Below are positions 17,913-27,204 of a stretch of 64,000 bases of DNA, piece by piece (position 1 is the stretch's first letter; every line of letters starts with the position of its first letter). The translations under genes and the position numbers were made by a program. The notes beneath the pieces were generated by a model. It saw only the letters and a program-made list of their open reading frames with translations. It was not told where the DNA came from and made no database searches. The stretch is from Candidatus Nitrospira allomarina (lineage in GTDB: Bacteria > Nitrospirota > Nitrospiria > Nitrospirales > UBA8639): positions 927,001 to 991,000 of the forward strand of contig NZ_CP116967.1 of the NCBI RefSeq assembly GCF_032050975.1. The letters run 5' to 3'.

Positions 17913-18855
17913 TCAAGCCATCCGTTGCGGACTTTGGCCAGCCCCAATCATGTAGCCTATAAATTCCCCGGCTGCATGACAACACACGAGGAGTGCGAGT
18001 AGAGGCAGACTTGCAAAGACTTTCCCCAAGACCTGCTGTGTGCTCATTAGAGACCGAAGAGTGAACCCCAAAAGATAAGGAGGCAGAATTGCGGTAAAGC
18101 CAAGACGAAGCATACGGCCCAACCCCCCCAGTTTTTCAGGCTGAAGTCCTGCGATAGATCGCCCGTTGTGAAAATGAGCGGTGAAGGTCCCCCCAAAACC
18201 ATGTGACTGAACATGGGAAACAAGGAGGCGGTCAGCAGCAATATTCACTTCCCCTTCTTGGCGAAGTTGTCGGGTACACAACATTTCCATCACCCCGAGT
18301 TGGGAAGCCAATCGCGAAACAACCCGACGCTGATAAGAGATATTTGCCTGTAAACAAATTCGCCCGGAAGGTCCGTTTCTAATCGGAGATACGAATGGCG
18401 CGAACACTAGAAAAACATTTGCCCAATCCATTAGTGAAGTGATGGCTCCATTTTCAACCACCCCACCAATTCCAGTAGGATCGGGATAATCCTTGTGGAC
18501 TTGAATGACCAGCTCACACCATTTGGGGGCAACCCGACAATGATCCTCCGTAATGGCTATGATTTCTCCTTGTGTGTGAGACATGCCGAGCTTCCGGAGA
18601 CCGAAAACGGATGCGCCCGGGTTCTTGAACCACATGAGTTCCTTATAGGACGCTTTGCCCATATCAGGAAGCCCTCGGCCATGACCGTCCGCCATCAGAA
18701 TTCCAGCTCCGACCCTTTTGGATTGGCCCAAAAGAGAGTCTAAACAAGCGCGTATTTCCGGCCAGGGTTTTCGTCGTTGCAACCACGATTGAGAGGGGTA
18801 TGGTTGAGGTTGAGGCTGTCGTGTGGCTGTGCGAAGAACTTGATTCGATTTGCAT
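17913..18855 (-). pseudogene. GT2-family glycosyltransferase (EDH type), N-terminal frameshift
   Basis: A GT2-like gene whose first strand and remainder lie in different frames. One frame, from ATG 18855, gives IPLSIVVATTK, the classic GT2 first strand. Near base 18790 homology jumps to another frame, which begins RKPWPEIRACLDSLLGQ and runs on for about 285 residues to 17913. The second frame alone would have to start at a TTG inside the first strand. The body has ITEDHCRVAPKWCE (EDH where most GT2 enzymes have D-x-D) and a hydrophobic C-terminus with AAGEFIGYMIGAG, as in the paralogues at 19850 and 29524. One extra base (or two missing) would explain the shift. It could be a real pseudogene, a sequencing error, or a shortened but functional protein. 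Confidence 0.7.
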
Positions 18856-18857
18856 GA

Positions 18858-19737
18858 TTAGGAATCCCTTGTTTTCGACGAACAACTCCGTGCGATCTCT
18901 TGATAACATTGTAGAGTACGCCGCGCCGTGTCCTCCCATGGGAAATACGGCAGCTCGTGCAAACCCTTCTTGCCGATACCGGTCACCTTCAACTTATAAT
19001 TGTCTTTCCGACCACAAGCATAGAAATAGAGAACGCCCCCAAGAAGGTTATCCATGCAAAAGGTGTTGCTCGGTCGTACGATGACTGTGCCATACCCGCA
19101 GTTGCGTCGGATATCGACGCGCATCAACCATCCTTTAAAATCATGCATACCTCGCATTCGTGGATCAAAAAGCAGTTGCCCTTCAGTACGGTGAATGGCC
19201 TCCGACTGCATTCCTCCCGAAAAATGCCCGATTACGGCTGCCAATGGGTGACCCAGATAAACCGCTCGTCCCAAAGCAGCATAGTTTTTGGAGATGAAAC
19301 GGGTCACTCCCCTGACGGGGTTCGACGTGGTTTTTTTAACTGATACCAGGAGATTGATGATCCTCGGTTTTGGAATTCACTTACATCCGCAACCAATCTG
19401 GCTCGGGAACACAATCGGCATCAAGCATTTCCGCCAGATCCACTAGGGCGACCTATATACCAGCGTTTTTGAGCAGATAGGACGCGGGGTCTTCGGTGAG
19501 CGCCATCCGCAGACCATGAAGAAGGTCGATGAGATCCAAAAGAATGATTCCCTTTCAAATTGACATTTTCACAAAGCAGAAATTCCGTATCCCCTTTATA
19601 TCCTATTTGGCAGCGCATCTAGAAGTCGTCTCAGATCATTCCATATTTTCGGACCTCCAGCAACGCAATGGGATACAATAACCACGCTGACATCGGAATT
19701 GCGTGTCCCTAAATTTTGTTCCAAGGGGCCTACCATT
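18858..19737 (-). pseudogene. decayed GT2 glycosyltransferase, paralogue of the gene at 13030
   Basis: Read on the minus strand across several frames, this stretch rebuilds the protein encoded at 13030-13998 from end to end. From ATG 19737 comes a first strand DVSVVIVSH and DLRRLLDALP. After a frame change comes TEFLLCEN. A further frame gives LTEDPASYLLKNAG, then an in-frame TAG, then VALVDLAEMLDADCVPEPDW (the D-x-D site) and another stop near 19384. The last part (149 codons from 19307) gives QLLFDPRMRGMHDFKGW, matching FLFQPAMTVIHDFEGW of the intact gene. At least two frame changes and two stops mark it as a pseudogene. Not translatable as one protein. Confidence 0.85.
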
Positions 19738-19849
19738 TCTTGAAATTTCTTTGTATTTTTGTATTTATTGGTTGAAAAGTAGGGAATATTTCATGACGCC
19801 ACTCAAGGCCTCTCAATAGACATGCCATGGGGGAATGTTAAAAGTAGAG

Positions 19850-20830
19850 TCATACGGGTATTTCTAAAGATCTGCGTGGTTTTTTCAAATGCGGAAGACG
19901 ATGAAATTCCAATTTGGCCCGTTTTTCTACAGCTTGTCCTGCTCCGAAACAACAACCGATCATCTCCCCAGTGGCACTAACCAATAATCCACACCAGGCC
20001 ATTGGCAATACTCCCCAAGGTAATTGGTAGTGTTCACGGAAAACTTTCAATCGCTTTTTTAACCGCCAGTATCGAACCAGAGGGATCAAGGGGGTACCAC
20101 ACGCGTAGAACAGTCGGTAAAATAGACTCCAACCTCCTGCTCGAGCAGCCCCGAAAGTTCGCCCACTTAGGTATTTGACAGAAATAAACGAACTCATTCG
20201 CTCAAAATTGAGATGAGAGACATGTGCCGAAGATTCTAGAAAAAGCCGATATCCCTTTTTCCGAAGGTCCTGGTGGATAAGGGTCTCAGTCTCCATCATA
20301 GTTTCCAGGTTAGGGCCGTAATCGAGAAGAATTTCTCGTTTATAGCTACTATTGTTTCCTGGTAGGCGTTCCACTTCTCCTGATACACCAGGAACAACAT
20401 ATTCCCCAAATCCAATCAGGAAATCAGCCCAGGCAATGACGTTTTTAGGTGCATTAGCGTTGTGAATCACCGGACCTACTCCCGCCCAATGATGACGGTG
20501 CGCGGAAATCAGAGCTTCCGCCCATCCCGGTGCGGGGAAAGCATGATCTTCTGCTAAGGCGACTAAAGGCGAGCTTGCCTGTTGTATGCCCTTGGCGTTT
20601 GCCGAACCGATCGAGGACACTCGACCCACTTCAACAACACGAACCCGACAAAACTCCTTGAGTTCGGACTCATTCGGGTTCAGCAAAGAGATAGACGGGG
20701 CAACAATGATGACCTCAAGTTGGTGCCTGACTGTTTGAGTGCGAAGATGTTTGATGGTTTTTCGGATAGTTTCATAGCAATCCGGGGTGGCGAGGATTAC
20801 CGACATGACCGGCTCAAAGTGCTGAGTCAT
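19850..20830 (-). CDS. GT2-family glycosyltransferase (EDH type)
   Basis: A 326-residue GT-A type glycosyltransferase. It starts with VMSVILATPDCYETIRKTI, keeps GSANAKGIQQASSPLVALAEDHAFPAPGWAE, and has GNNSSYKREILLDYG in the acceptor region. The usual D-x-D is replaced by E-D-H, a feature shared with the genes at 17913 and 29524. The C-terminus has hydrophobic segments ending GEMIGCCFGAGQAVEK. The start at ATG 20830 is supported by GGAG nine bases upstream; an extra eight codons up to 20854 are less likely. Very similar in layout to the gene at 28520-29524, pointing to local duplication. The substrate is unknown. Confidence 0.83.
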   Translation of the reverse strand: MTQHFEPVMSVILATPDCYETIRKTIKHLRTQTVRHQLEVIIVAPSISLLNPNESELKEFCRVRVVEVGRVSSIGSANAKGIQQASSPLVALAEDHAFPAPGWAEALISAHRHHWAGVGPVIHNANAPKNVIAWADFLIGFGEYVVPGVSGEVERLPGNNSSYKREILLDYGPNLETMMETETLIHQDLRKKGYRLFLESSAHVSHLNFERMSSFISVKYLSGRTFGAARAGGWSLFYRLFYACGTPLIPLVRYWRLKKRLKVFREHYQLPWGVLPMAWCGLLVSATGEMIGCCFGAGQAVEKRAKLEFHRLPHLKKPRRSLEIPV

Positions 20831-20923
20831 GATCTTAACTCCAATAGTCCACAATCAATCAAATCTATTTTCAATCGGCCCTGACGTTTTGTACCCATCT
20901 TTCTCGTTAATAAATGAGTTTCT

Positions 20924-22144
20924 TCAGATTATGGACACGACTTGTCGATAAAACTCCATCAAACGACCCAGGCTCTGCTCAAGAGTAAACCGTTTTTCAT
21001 AGATCTCCCGGCTTCGCACACCCAAGACATGCGCCCTCTGGGGGTCAATCAGAATATCTTCAATCGCAGACGCGAGTTCGACAGGTGAGGCGGGCTTCAC
21101 CAGAATCGCGTTCTGGCCCACCTCCACCGTCTCCCGGACTGGGTCAATATCCGAAGCTACGATGGGTAATCCCAATGCCATTGCCTCAATCACGGCCCCG
21201 GGAAGCCCCTCATAGAAGGATGGAAAGGCAAAAAGATCCGCTGCTGCCAGGATTTCGGGGACATCCTCCCGGTGTCCAAGAAAATGCACCCGATTTTGCA
21301 ACCCAAGGCGATTTCGGAGACTTTCAAGTTCACCCGAGACGTCTCCCGACCGGCCGGCCACGAGGAGAACGAGATTCGGGTGCTTCGAGACCAGCATGGC
21401 CATGGCCTCCAGCAAATATCGCTGACCTTTTTGGAAGTCCTGTCGTCCTATGGTAACGATCACTCTCTGATCTTCATCCAATCCTAAACTTAATCGCGCT
21501 CGATTTCTCCGTTGAATGGACGGCTTCCCCAAACGTACTGCGTCACGAGCTTCTTTGATCACCGTTATTTTCTCCGATGGAATGCCCAGATGGCTCATGG
21601 CCGCCGTTTTCACCACATTCGAATTGGCGTAAATATGATGCGTCAGGTGTCGGGCCGTCCAACCGTCGATAAATCGAGCCAGCCGGAATCTTAGTATGTT
21701 GATGTTTGGATCCATAAGCCGCACCAAATCGTAATCCGTGTTGACAAGCCGGCTGACAACCCTGGCGGAAGTTCCGATCGCGGCCAGCCGGCCCGCGATA
21801 TCGGCGTGGAACAACACTGTCTGGATCAGGTCCGGTTGTTCAGTTCGAATAATGTGTCGCAATGCTGCGGTCCGCCTGATAAGCCCCATGTCAGGCAAAA
21901 TTCTCACATCAAATCCCTGCCCTTGAAGCGCCGACTGAACTCCTTCCTGCCGGTGACGAAAACTTACTACGATGATGACCACCCCAAGATAACGAAGATG
22001 AGGCAACTTTTCAGCTAGGTCAAGCTCAGCTCCCCCCGTACCTAAACTATCAATGACAAAGAGAATTTTGAGTTGGGTCAGAGTGACATTTCGTCCCTCA
22101 ACAGACATGTTTGGTTGGTCTTCCGGAAAGTGCAATTGGGACAT
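20924..22144 (-). CDS. GT4-family glycosyltransferase
   Basis: About 406 residues from ATG 22144; an upstream in-frame start at 22336 would run far into the P450 gene and gives non-conserved sequence. Domain order is typical GT-B: LKILFVIDSLGTGGAELDLAEKL at the N-terminus, then VIVTIGRQDFQKGQRYLLEAM, LVLLVAGRSGD, VHFLGHREDVPEILAAADLFAFPS and the E-x7-E site FYEGLPGAVIEAMALGLPIVASD. It retains all donor-binding features and is expected to be active. Its start lies 26 bases after the P450 stop, so P450 and this gene are probably co-transcribed. Sugar specificity is unknown. Confidence 0.87.
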   Translation of the reverse strand: MSQLHFPEDQPNMSVEGRNVTLTQLKILFVIDSLGTGGAELDLAEKLPHLRYLGVVIIVVSFRHRQEGVQSALQGQGFDVRILPDMGLIRRTAALRHIIRTEQPDLIQTVLFHADIAGRLAAIGTSARVVSRLVNTDYDLVRLMDPNINILRFRLARFIDGWTARHLTHHIYANSNVVKTAAMSHLGIPSEKITVIKEARDAVRLGKPSIQRRNRARLSLGLDEDQRVIVTIGRQDFQKGQRYLLEAMAMLVSKHPNLVLLVAGRSGDVSGELESLRNRLGLQNRVHFLGHREDVPEILAAADLFAFPSFYEGLPGAVIEAMALGLPIVASDIDPVRETVEVGQNAILVKPASPVELASAIEDILIDPQRAHVLGVRSREIYEKRFTLEQSLGRLMEFYRQVVSII

Positions 22145-22170
22145 CAAGGCGTATTCACCATTTTCCCGTT

Positions 22171-23553
22171 TTATCGTTGGACCTGGGATATGAGCTCTCG
22201 TTGATCCCGCTCTTGTACCCGCATCATAATTTCTTTTTTGGGACGTAAAGTCATATGGGGTTTTGGTACAATTTTCTGTCCCGGCATTAACATGAGAGCG
22301 AGCCGCTGAGCCATATAGGCCAGCGCCAAGATGCATTCCATTTTGGCGAACGCTTCGCCGATACAGACCCGGATCCCCCCGCCGAACGGAAAATACGCGA
22401 ATTTGGTTCGTGCTTTTATGGCTTGTTCGGTGAAACGTTCCGGATCAAAGCGTTCCGGATTTGGCCAATACCGGACATTCCGATGCATGACATACTGACA
22501 GAGGTATAGTTTTGAACCGGCAGGAATGGTGAAGCCGCTTGGAAGGACAGCATCTTGTCGAGCCATGCGGATAAAAATCCACGTTGGGGGATACAGACGC
22601 ATCGACTCGGCTAAAATCATACCGGTATAACGAAGCTTAGATAAATCATCAGCACCTGGGACACGACCGCCTAGCACTTCGCGAAGTTCCTCGTGAAGTC
22701 TGGCTTCCACTTCCGGATGCTGCGAGAGCAGATACCACGTCCAGGTTAAAGCTTCCCCGATAGTTTCATATCCTGCACTAAAGAGGGTTAAGAATTCGTC
22801 ACGGATTTGCTTGTCCGTCATTCCGGTTCCATCTGCGTATTTGGTATGCATAAGCAGGGACAACAAATCGTGAGACGGCTCAGGGGCCCGGCGGCGCATG
22901 TCAATCTCCCAGGCAATGGTATCATTGATTCGCTTCATCGCCTGCTGATATTCACGCCATAACATTGGAGGAAGGTATTCAGAAAATGGGAGTAGTGAAA
23001 ATTGCACATGTTCAACATACCTCTTCCTGATGGTAATGGCGGTGGCCAACGCGCCGGAGGAATCATCAAAGCGACGACCAAAGGCCGTCTTGATAATATT
23101 GTCTTGCGCCAGTTCCATCATTGCCTGCCCGATATTGAGCTCGGTGCCGTTTTTCCATTCAGCAATCATCTTTTCAACACCACTGATTATCGTCTCCGCA
23201 AAGACGTTAATAGATGTTCGATAGAACACCGGTTGCATCATCATTCGCTGCCTGAGATGGACCGATCCCAGACTGGTCAGCAACCCGTCGCCGGATAATC
23301 GCTTGCCTTTTGGACTGGTAAGGCGTGGCCCTTTGTCAAAATTGTCGGAATGGGTCACCAGCACATGTTTAATGTCTTCAGGATTGTTTAGCAGGAAGGT
23401 GGGCTCTCCGATTTTAAGTTTCACCACATCCCCATATTCAGCCGCGCAACGTGAGAGAAACCCGAGTCTGTCCCATAGAAAACCAGGGATATGGCCGAGA
23501 AGAGGGTACCCTCTAGGGCCCGAAGGCTCCTTTCGTGATTCATCGTTGCTCAT
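22171..23553 (-). CDS. cytochrome P450
   Basis: A 460-residue soluble P450 with all signature elements. The I-helix is SAGYETIGEALTW (A-G-x-E-T oxygen-activation motif). The K-helix is ESMRLYPP (E-x-x-R). There is a PERFDPERF segment, and the heme loop is FPFGGGIRVCIGEAFA with the iron-ligating Cys at about residue 397. The length and motifs resemble the CYP102/CYP4-like fatty-acid-hydroxylase branch, but the substrate cannot be read. It overlaps the end of the upstream GT4 gene by 14 bases and is followed closely by another GT4 gene, so it seems part of the glycan or glycolipid pathway, perhaps hydroxylating a lipid acceptor (inference). Ferredoxin partners are not seen in the window. Confidence 0.93.
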   Translation of the reverse strand: MSNDESRKEPSGPRGYPLLGHIPGFLWDRLGFLSRCAAEYGDVVKLKIGEPTFLLNNPEDIKHVLVTHSDNFDKGPRLTSPKGKRLSGDGLLTSLGSVHLRQRMMMQPVFYRTSINVFAETIISGVEKMIAEWKNGTELNIGQAMMELAQDNIIKTAFGRRFDDSSGALATAITIRKRYVEHVQFSLLPFSEYLPPMLWREYQQAMKRINDTIAWEIDMRRRAPEPSHDLLSLLMHTKYADGTGMTDKQIRDEFLTLFSAGYETIGEALTWTWYLLSQHPEVEARLHEELREVLGGRVPGADDLSKLRYTGMILAESMRLYPPTWIFIRMARQDAVLPSGFTIPAGSKLYLCQYVMHRNVRYWPNPERFDPERFTEQAIKARTKFAYFPFGGGIRVCIGEAFAKMECILALAYMAQRLALMLMPGQKIVPKPHMTLRPKKEIMMRVQERDQRELISQVQR

Positions 23554-24778
23554 AAATTGGTGCTTCCTGCCAAGTTAAAAATTTTTCCTTACCTATCTCT
23601 TGGATGAGTTGCAGGTAGCGTTCCAAGTATTTTTTCTGGGAATACCATTGTTCATAGCCTAAACGCGCCCGTTGTCCGAGATTCTTACAAAGCTGGAAAT
23701 TTTTTCCCAGCAACGTAACGGCATCATGTAACTCTTCAGGGGAGTGATACACCACTCCCCCGCCTGTCTTATCAACCGCTTCACGACTCCCACCGGCATG
23801 ATGAACGATGGCCGGCGTGCCATGGGCAAAGGCTTCCAGTATGGTTAAGGGGAACACCTCCGGAGCGAGCGAAGGGAGAACCAGGGCCGTGGCCTTTTGA
23901 TACCAAGGCCCGAGTTGTTCTTGAGAAAGATGGCCTAGAAATTGAATGTGACGGTGCTCGGCGTATTGCCGTTGGAGCGTGAGCAATAAGTCCCCACCTC
24001 CAACAACCACAAGATCGTATTCGCTGAACCCCACAAATTCTTTCAGAAGGTTGGCAATGCCTTTCGAAGCCGTGACCCGGCCCACGTACAGAAAACATTT
24101 TCGGTTTTGAGAGAGAGGGTTCCCGTCCAATGTCGGGTCCAACCCGGAGAAGGTTGGCAAGACATGTATCGGTGGCGTCTGTAGGAGATTTTTATGCCGC
24201 TCTGCCGTGTAGGTACTTGGCGCAAGGAGGGCATCAACATTAGCCAAGCTTCGCTCAATGAGTCTGGTGTATCGCCAAAATTGAGGCGGAACTCTCGAAC
24301 GTATGCAGCAGCGAATACATTGTGGGCTATCACATGCTCGTTGGTTATTTTTCCAGAAGATGTGCATTGGACAGACCAGCCAATGTTCATGCAAGGTATA
24401 CAGCGTCACAGGTGCTCGACTCATCTGGAGCACACCGGGTCCCCCGATCAATGAGATATTGTGAAAGTTCACCACGTCATACTCAGATCCGAGAAGCGTC
24501 CGAAGTTGTGCGGCTTTGACCCCCGGCATGCCTAATTGCTGGGTAATCATCGGAGACAGCATCCCGAAAGGATTGCGAAGACGATGCACCACAACCCCGT
24601 CCTGCTCAGCCTGCTCAGCAGTCTGTTTCCTGCCACGCAGGCGATAGGCATCTTCGCAATGCACCACTTCCACATGATGCCCTTCCGAGACCAATGCGCG
24701 AGCCAGTGCCTGCACAAAAATGGCATCCCCACCGAAATGGTAAGGCGGATAAAAGGTGGTGACCATACAAAAGCGCAT
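23540..24778 (-). CDS. GT4-family glycosyltransferase
   Basis: A 412-residue GT-B glycosyltransferase. The N-terminus MRFCMVTTFYPPYHFGGDAIFVQ is typical, and a middle cysteine cluster (HEHWLVCP, then CDSPQCIRCC) is shared with GT4 enzymes that carry a small metal-binding loop. The donor half has FLYVGRVTASKGIANLL, LVVVGGGDLL, IQFLGHLSQEQLGPWYQ and the E-x7-E region APEVFPLTILEAFAHGTPAI. It overlaps the P450 gene downstream by 14 bases. Its ATG overlaps the stop of the decayed GT2 remnant upstream (TGATG). Likely active; specificity unknown. Confidence 0.87.
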   Translation of the reverse strand: MRFCMVTTFYPPYHFGGDAIFVQALARALVSEGHHVEVVHCEDAYRLRGRKQTAEQAEQDGVVVHRLRNPFGMLSPMITQQLGMPGVKAAQLRTLLGSEYDVVNFHNISLIGGPGVLQMSRAPVTLYTLHEHWLVCPMHIFWKNNQRACDSPQCIRCCIRSRVPPQFWRYTRLIERSLANVDALLAPSTYTAERHKNLLQTPPIHVLPTFSGLDPTLDGNPLSQNRKCFLYVGRVTASKGIANLLKEFVGFSEYDLVVVGGGDLLLTLQRQYAEHRHIQFLGHLSQEQLGPWYQKATALVLPSLAPEVFPLTILEAFAHGTPAIVHHAGGSREAVDKTGGGVVYHSPEELHDAVTLLGKNFQLCKNLGQRARLGYEQWYSQKKYLERYLQLIQEIGKEKFLTWQEAPIYEQR

Positions 24779-25176
24779 CAGATAGCCCCGTAAGCCAGTT
24801 TTTCGGCGAAATCGCTGACCTGCTTAACCTCTGTCATCCGTTTTTGGATGCAGGCCTCAAAATAAAGGACAACGCTACCCAATCCCTTGTGGCGCTCCCT
24901 GTGCCCGGTTTTTCAATTCGTAGGATAATTCAAGATCGATGTATAGGACCTTCATAGAGGGGATATTTCGATCACAGTACCCAAAAGCCGGCCTTGGAAT
25001 CGTCATGACTCGACGAGCATAAAACGGTCGGCAGGCAGCCCTTCTTGGCCCACACTTGCACGCAAGCCTCGGTGAAGGTCATGTCACAATTTCTCTTCCC
25101 CTGCTGCGTAGTCCCAATCCACGATGATTGATAGGGTAGTTTGTTTGTCATTTAGTGCTTGTCGTTCCTGGATCAT
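24778..25176 (-). pseudogene. truncated, decayed GT2 glycosyltransferase remnant
   Basis: No intact gene is present, but minus-strand reading frames recover the N-terminal third of the GT2 protein encoded at 13030. From ATG 25176 come TLSIIVDWDYAA and a stop. Then DLHRGLRASVGQEG and FMLVES match DLRSCLQALATQEV and FLLVET. A further frame gives YELKNRAQGAPQG, matching YEQKNAGAQAAQG. The last frame has VVLYFEACI where the intact gene has IIALLDADCI. Stops and frame changes separate the blocks, and the copy ends at the TGA that overlaps the next gene. The rest of the gene is missing. Confidence 0.7.
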
Positions 25177-25219
25177 GACGATGGATGGCCGCCACGTGAT
25201 TGGTTTTAAGGCACTGGTT

Positions 25220-26119
25220 TTACTCACAAGAGGCTCTTTTGGTAGATACAGGTGCGTGATGAGCGGCCTGCCATAAAAATCCTGCCAGATTCGCCATCTG
25301 CCAAAGGATCATCAACCCGGTCATGTGGAGTGGCTTCTTTCCTGAAAGCGCACGGCGGAATACCGAAGCATAGAACCGTGGATCAGGCTTCAAAAGACTA
25401 GGAGCGCATCGTGCTCGCGTGCGATGAAACTGATATGCACCACGCCCATAGGAAAAGTGTTGTCGACAGAATGCCGTCAGGTTGAGTTGGTGATAGTGAT
25501 GGACAATGGCCCTAGTAGTATACACAAGGGGGTGTCCTTGCCGTGTCCACCGGTCACAAAATTCTCGATCTTCTGAAGTACGGAAGGATGAATCGAACCC
25601 TCCGCTTTCCTGAAAGAGCTTCCTAGAAACCGCCATATTGTTCGCCGCGAAAAACCCGAGGCCACTATCCCTACCGAGGAAATATGCATAGGCCTCATCG
25701 ATAATTATTTGGCTAGCGATCGAAAAAATATTGTCGACCAGTCCATTAACAGTCCGCCCGCCGACAAGCCCTGTTGGAACATCATTGAAGGATTGGGCAA
25801 GTTCCCTTAACCACTGTTTGGTCGGTGCGCAGTCATCGTCCGTAAAAGCCAGAATGTCTCCCCGTGCATGCTGCGCCCCCATATTGCGAGCCGAACCCGG
25901 ACCGGCATTAAATTGACGCAGACAGGTAATTTTCGGAAGATTGGACCCATCCTTCTTGTGCACTTCGACGGGATCCGGGCTCCCATCATCCACGATAATG
26001 ATCTCGAACCGGTCATGTGGATAGTCAAGCCGTCCACAGGACTGTAAGCAGGCAGCAAGTTGCTTCGGTCTATTGTAGGTAGGAATCACGATAGAAAAGA
26101 TAGGTACAGACGTCTTCAT
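25220..26119 (-). CDS. GT2-family glycosyltransferase
   Basis: A 299-residue classical GT2 enzyme. It has FSIVIPTYNRPKQLAACL at the N-terminus, then FEIIIVDDGSPD, ARNMGAQHARGDILAFTDDDCAPTKQWL (the D-x-D as DDD) and FRTSEDREFCDRWTRQGH (the catalytic E-D of inverting GT2 enzymes). A short hydrophobic tail ends the protein. The ATG overlaps the upstream gene's stop by four bases (ATGA), showing co-translation with the CgeB-like gene. An inverting nucleotide-sugar transferase is a safe call; the donor is unknown. Confidence 0.88.
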   Translation of the reverse strand: MKTSVPIFSIVIPTYNRPKQLAACLQSCGRLDYPHDRFEIIIVDDGSPDPVEVHKKDGSNLPKITCLRQFNAGPGSARNMGAQHARGDILAFTDDDCAPTKQWLRELAQSFNDVPTGLVGGRTVNGLVDNIFSIASQIIIDEAYAYFLGRDSGLGFFAANNMAVSRKLFQESGGFDSSFRTSEDREFCDRWTRQGHPLVYTTRAIVHHYHQLNLTAFCRQHFSYGRGAYQFHRTRARCAPSLLKPDPRFYASVFRRALSGKKPLHMTGLMILWQMANLAGFLWQAAHHAPVSTKRASCE

Positions 26120-27123
26120 GAATGCTCGGTGGCATTGGAAATGAGCTCAACGATTCGGCTTACCGATCGTTCCATTGTCACCACCCGAGTGATCAGTCCA
26201 TGAGCCCGTTCACTGATTGAAGCACGCATCTCATCATGAGCCAAGTAGTGACGAATCATTTCAGGCATCTCATCTATCGAGGCGCTGATAAAATGCTGAT
26301 CGGGCACAAAAGGGTCTGGGCGGTATATCGGTTCGGATACAACCAGCGCCTTGTTTGCCATCCCCAGGATCAAGCGGAGATCCGGAAACTCTCCAGGTGT
26401 TCTTGACAGGTTGAGAAGTATTTTCGTCCGATTCAGTAATTCAGTCCTATCCTTTCCCCAACATCCCTGATTCGTATAACTACCCACTACATGTATCCGA
26501 ATTCCGCTTTTCCGCAGGCGCTCCAAGAGACGATTCCGGCGGGGGACATCCTGGGCTCCAAGGAACAGCACGTCGATATCCCTGGGCAGGTCCAAGTCCT
26601 GCCCACATGAGGGCTCGTATCCTAGTGGAACCCAATCGGCCTCTATGCCTCGCTCAGAAAGAAAATCCCTGCGTCCTAATGTAGCAGCCACAAGGATATC
26701 CGGAAGTCCATTCCTCACCCAACGACGCAATACAAGATAATTCGTGTAGACATCCGTCGCTTCGGAACTGCGAAGGATGAGCTTTGGCGTCTCCCACCAA
26801 TTCAATCGCGGCCATGGCAAACCAGCCGCGCTCGGAGGTGGGAGAGGTTCCGTGTGCCAGAGTATAACCAGAGGCCTTTGCGCTTGATTGATGGCCGTGA
26901 GTTGCGCAAAGAGTCCAGGATACCAATTCGTATTTCCCCAGACCCAAAGGACACTATCGGGTGCAAGATACAATGGCCCATCTTTGATCTGCCTTACCTG
27001 ATGCCCGGCCTTTTCAAGAATGGAAACCACTACACGAGGGGGAGTCCCATATCTTGCAGCAAAACCCCGATAGCAGAATGTGATGACAAGTTTCTGGCCG
27101 ACCGGTTGTTTCGAAGCAATCAT
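26116..27123 (-). CDS. CgeB-like glycosyltransferase (GT-B, C-terminal donor domain)
   Basis: About 335 residues from ATG 27123; an upstream ATG at 27174 is also possible. The protein has the layout of the CgeB/DUF3880-like family. The N-terminal half is variable, with VLWVWGNTNWYP and VILWHTEPLP. The C-terminal half has RDIDVLFLGAQDVPRRNRLLERL, IRIHVVGSY and ILLNLSRTPGEFPDLRLILGMANKALVVSEP, ending in the helical region that binds the nucleotide sugar. These proteins modify surface glycans or glycoproteins. The gene overlaps its downstream GT2 partner by four bases. The family call is fairly confident; the reaction is not known. Confidence 0.72.
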   Translation of the reverse strand: MIASKQPVGQKLVITFCYRGFAARYGTPPRVVVSILEKAGHQVRQIKDGPLYLAPDSVLWVWGNTNWYPGLFAQLTAINQAQRPLVILWHTEPLPPPSAAGLPWPRLNWWETPKLILRSSEATDVYTNYLVLRRWVRNGLPDILVAATLGRRDFLSERGIEADWVPLGYEPSCGQDLDLPRDIDVLFLGAQDVPRRNRLLERLRKSGIRIHVVGSYTNQGCWGKDRTELLNRTKILLNLSRTPGEFPDLRLILGMANKALVVSEPIYRPDPFVPDQHFISASIDEMPEMIRHYLAHDEMRASISERAHGLITRVVTMERSVSRIVELISNATEHS

Positions 27124-27204
27124 CTGGATAATTCTCAGTTCGCAACGGCATGGCCACGAGATGAAGATTAGCACGTGGCATGGTTGTTCATTAAAGCATC
27201 TCTT

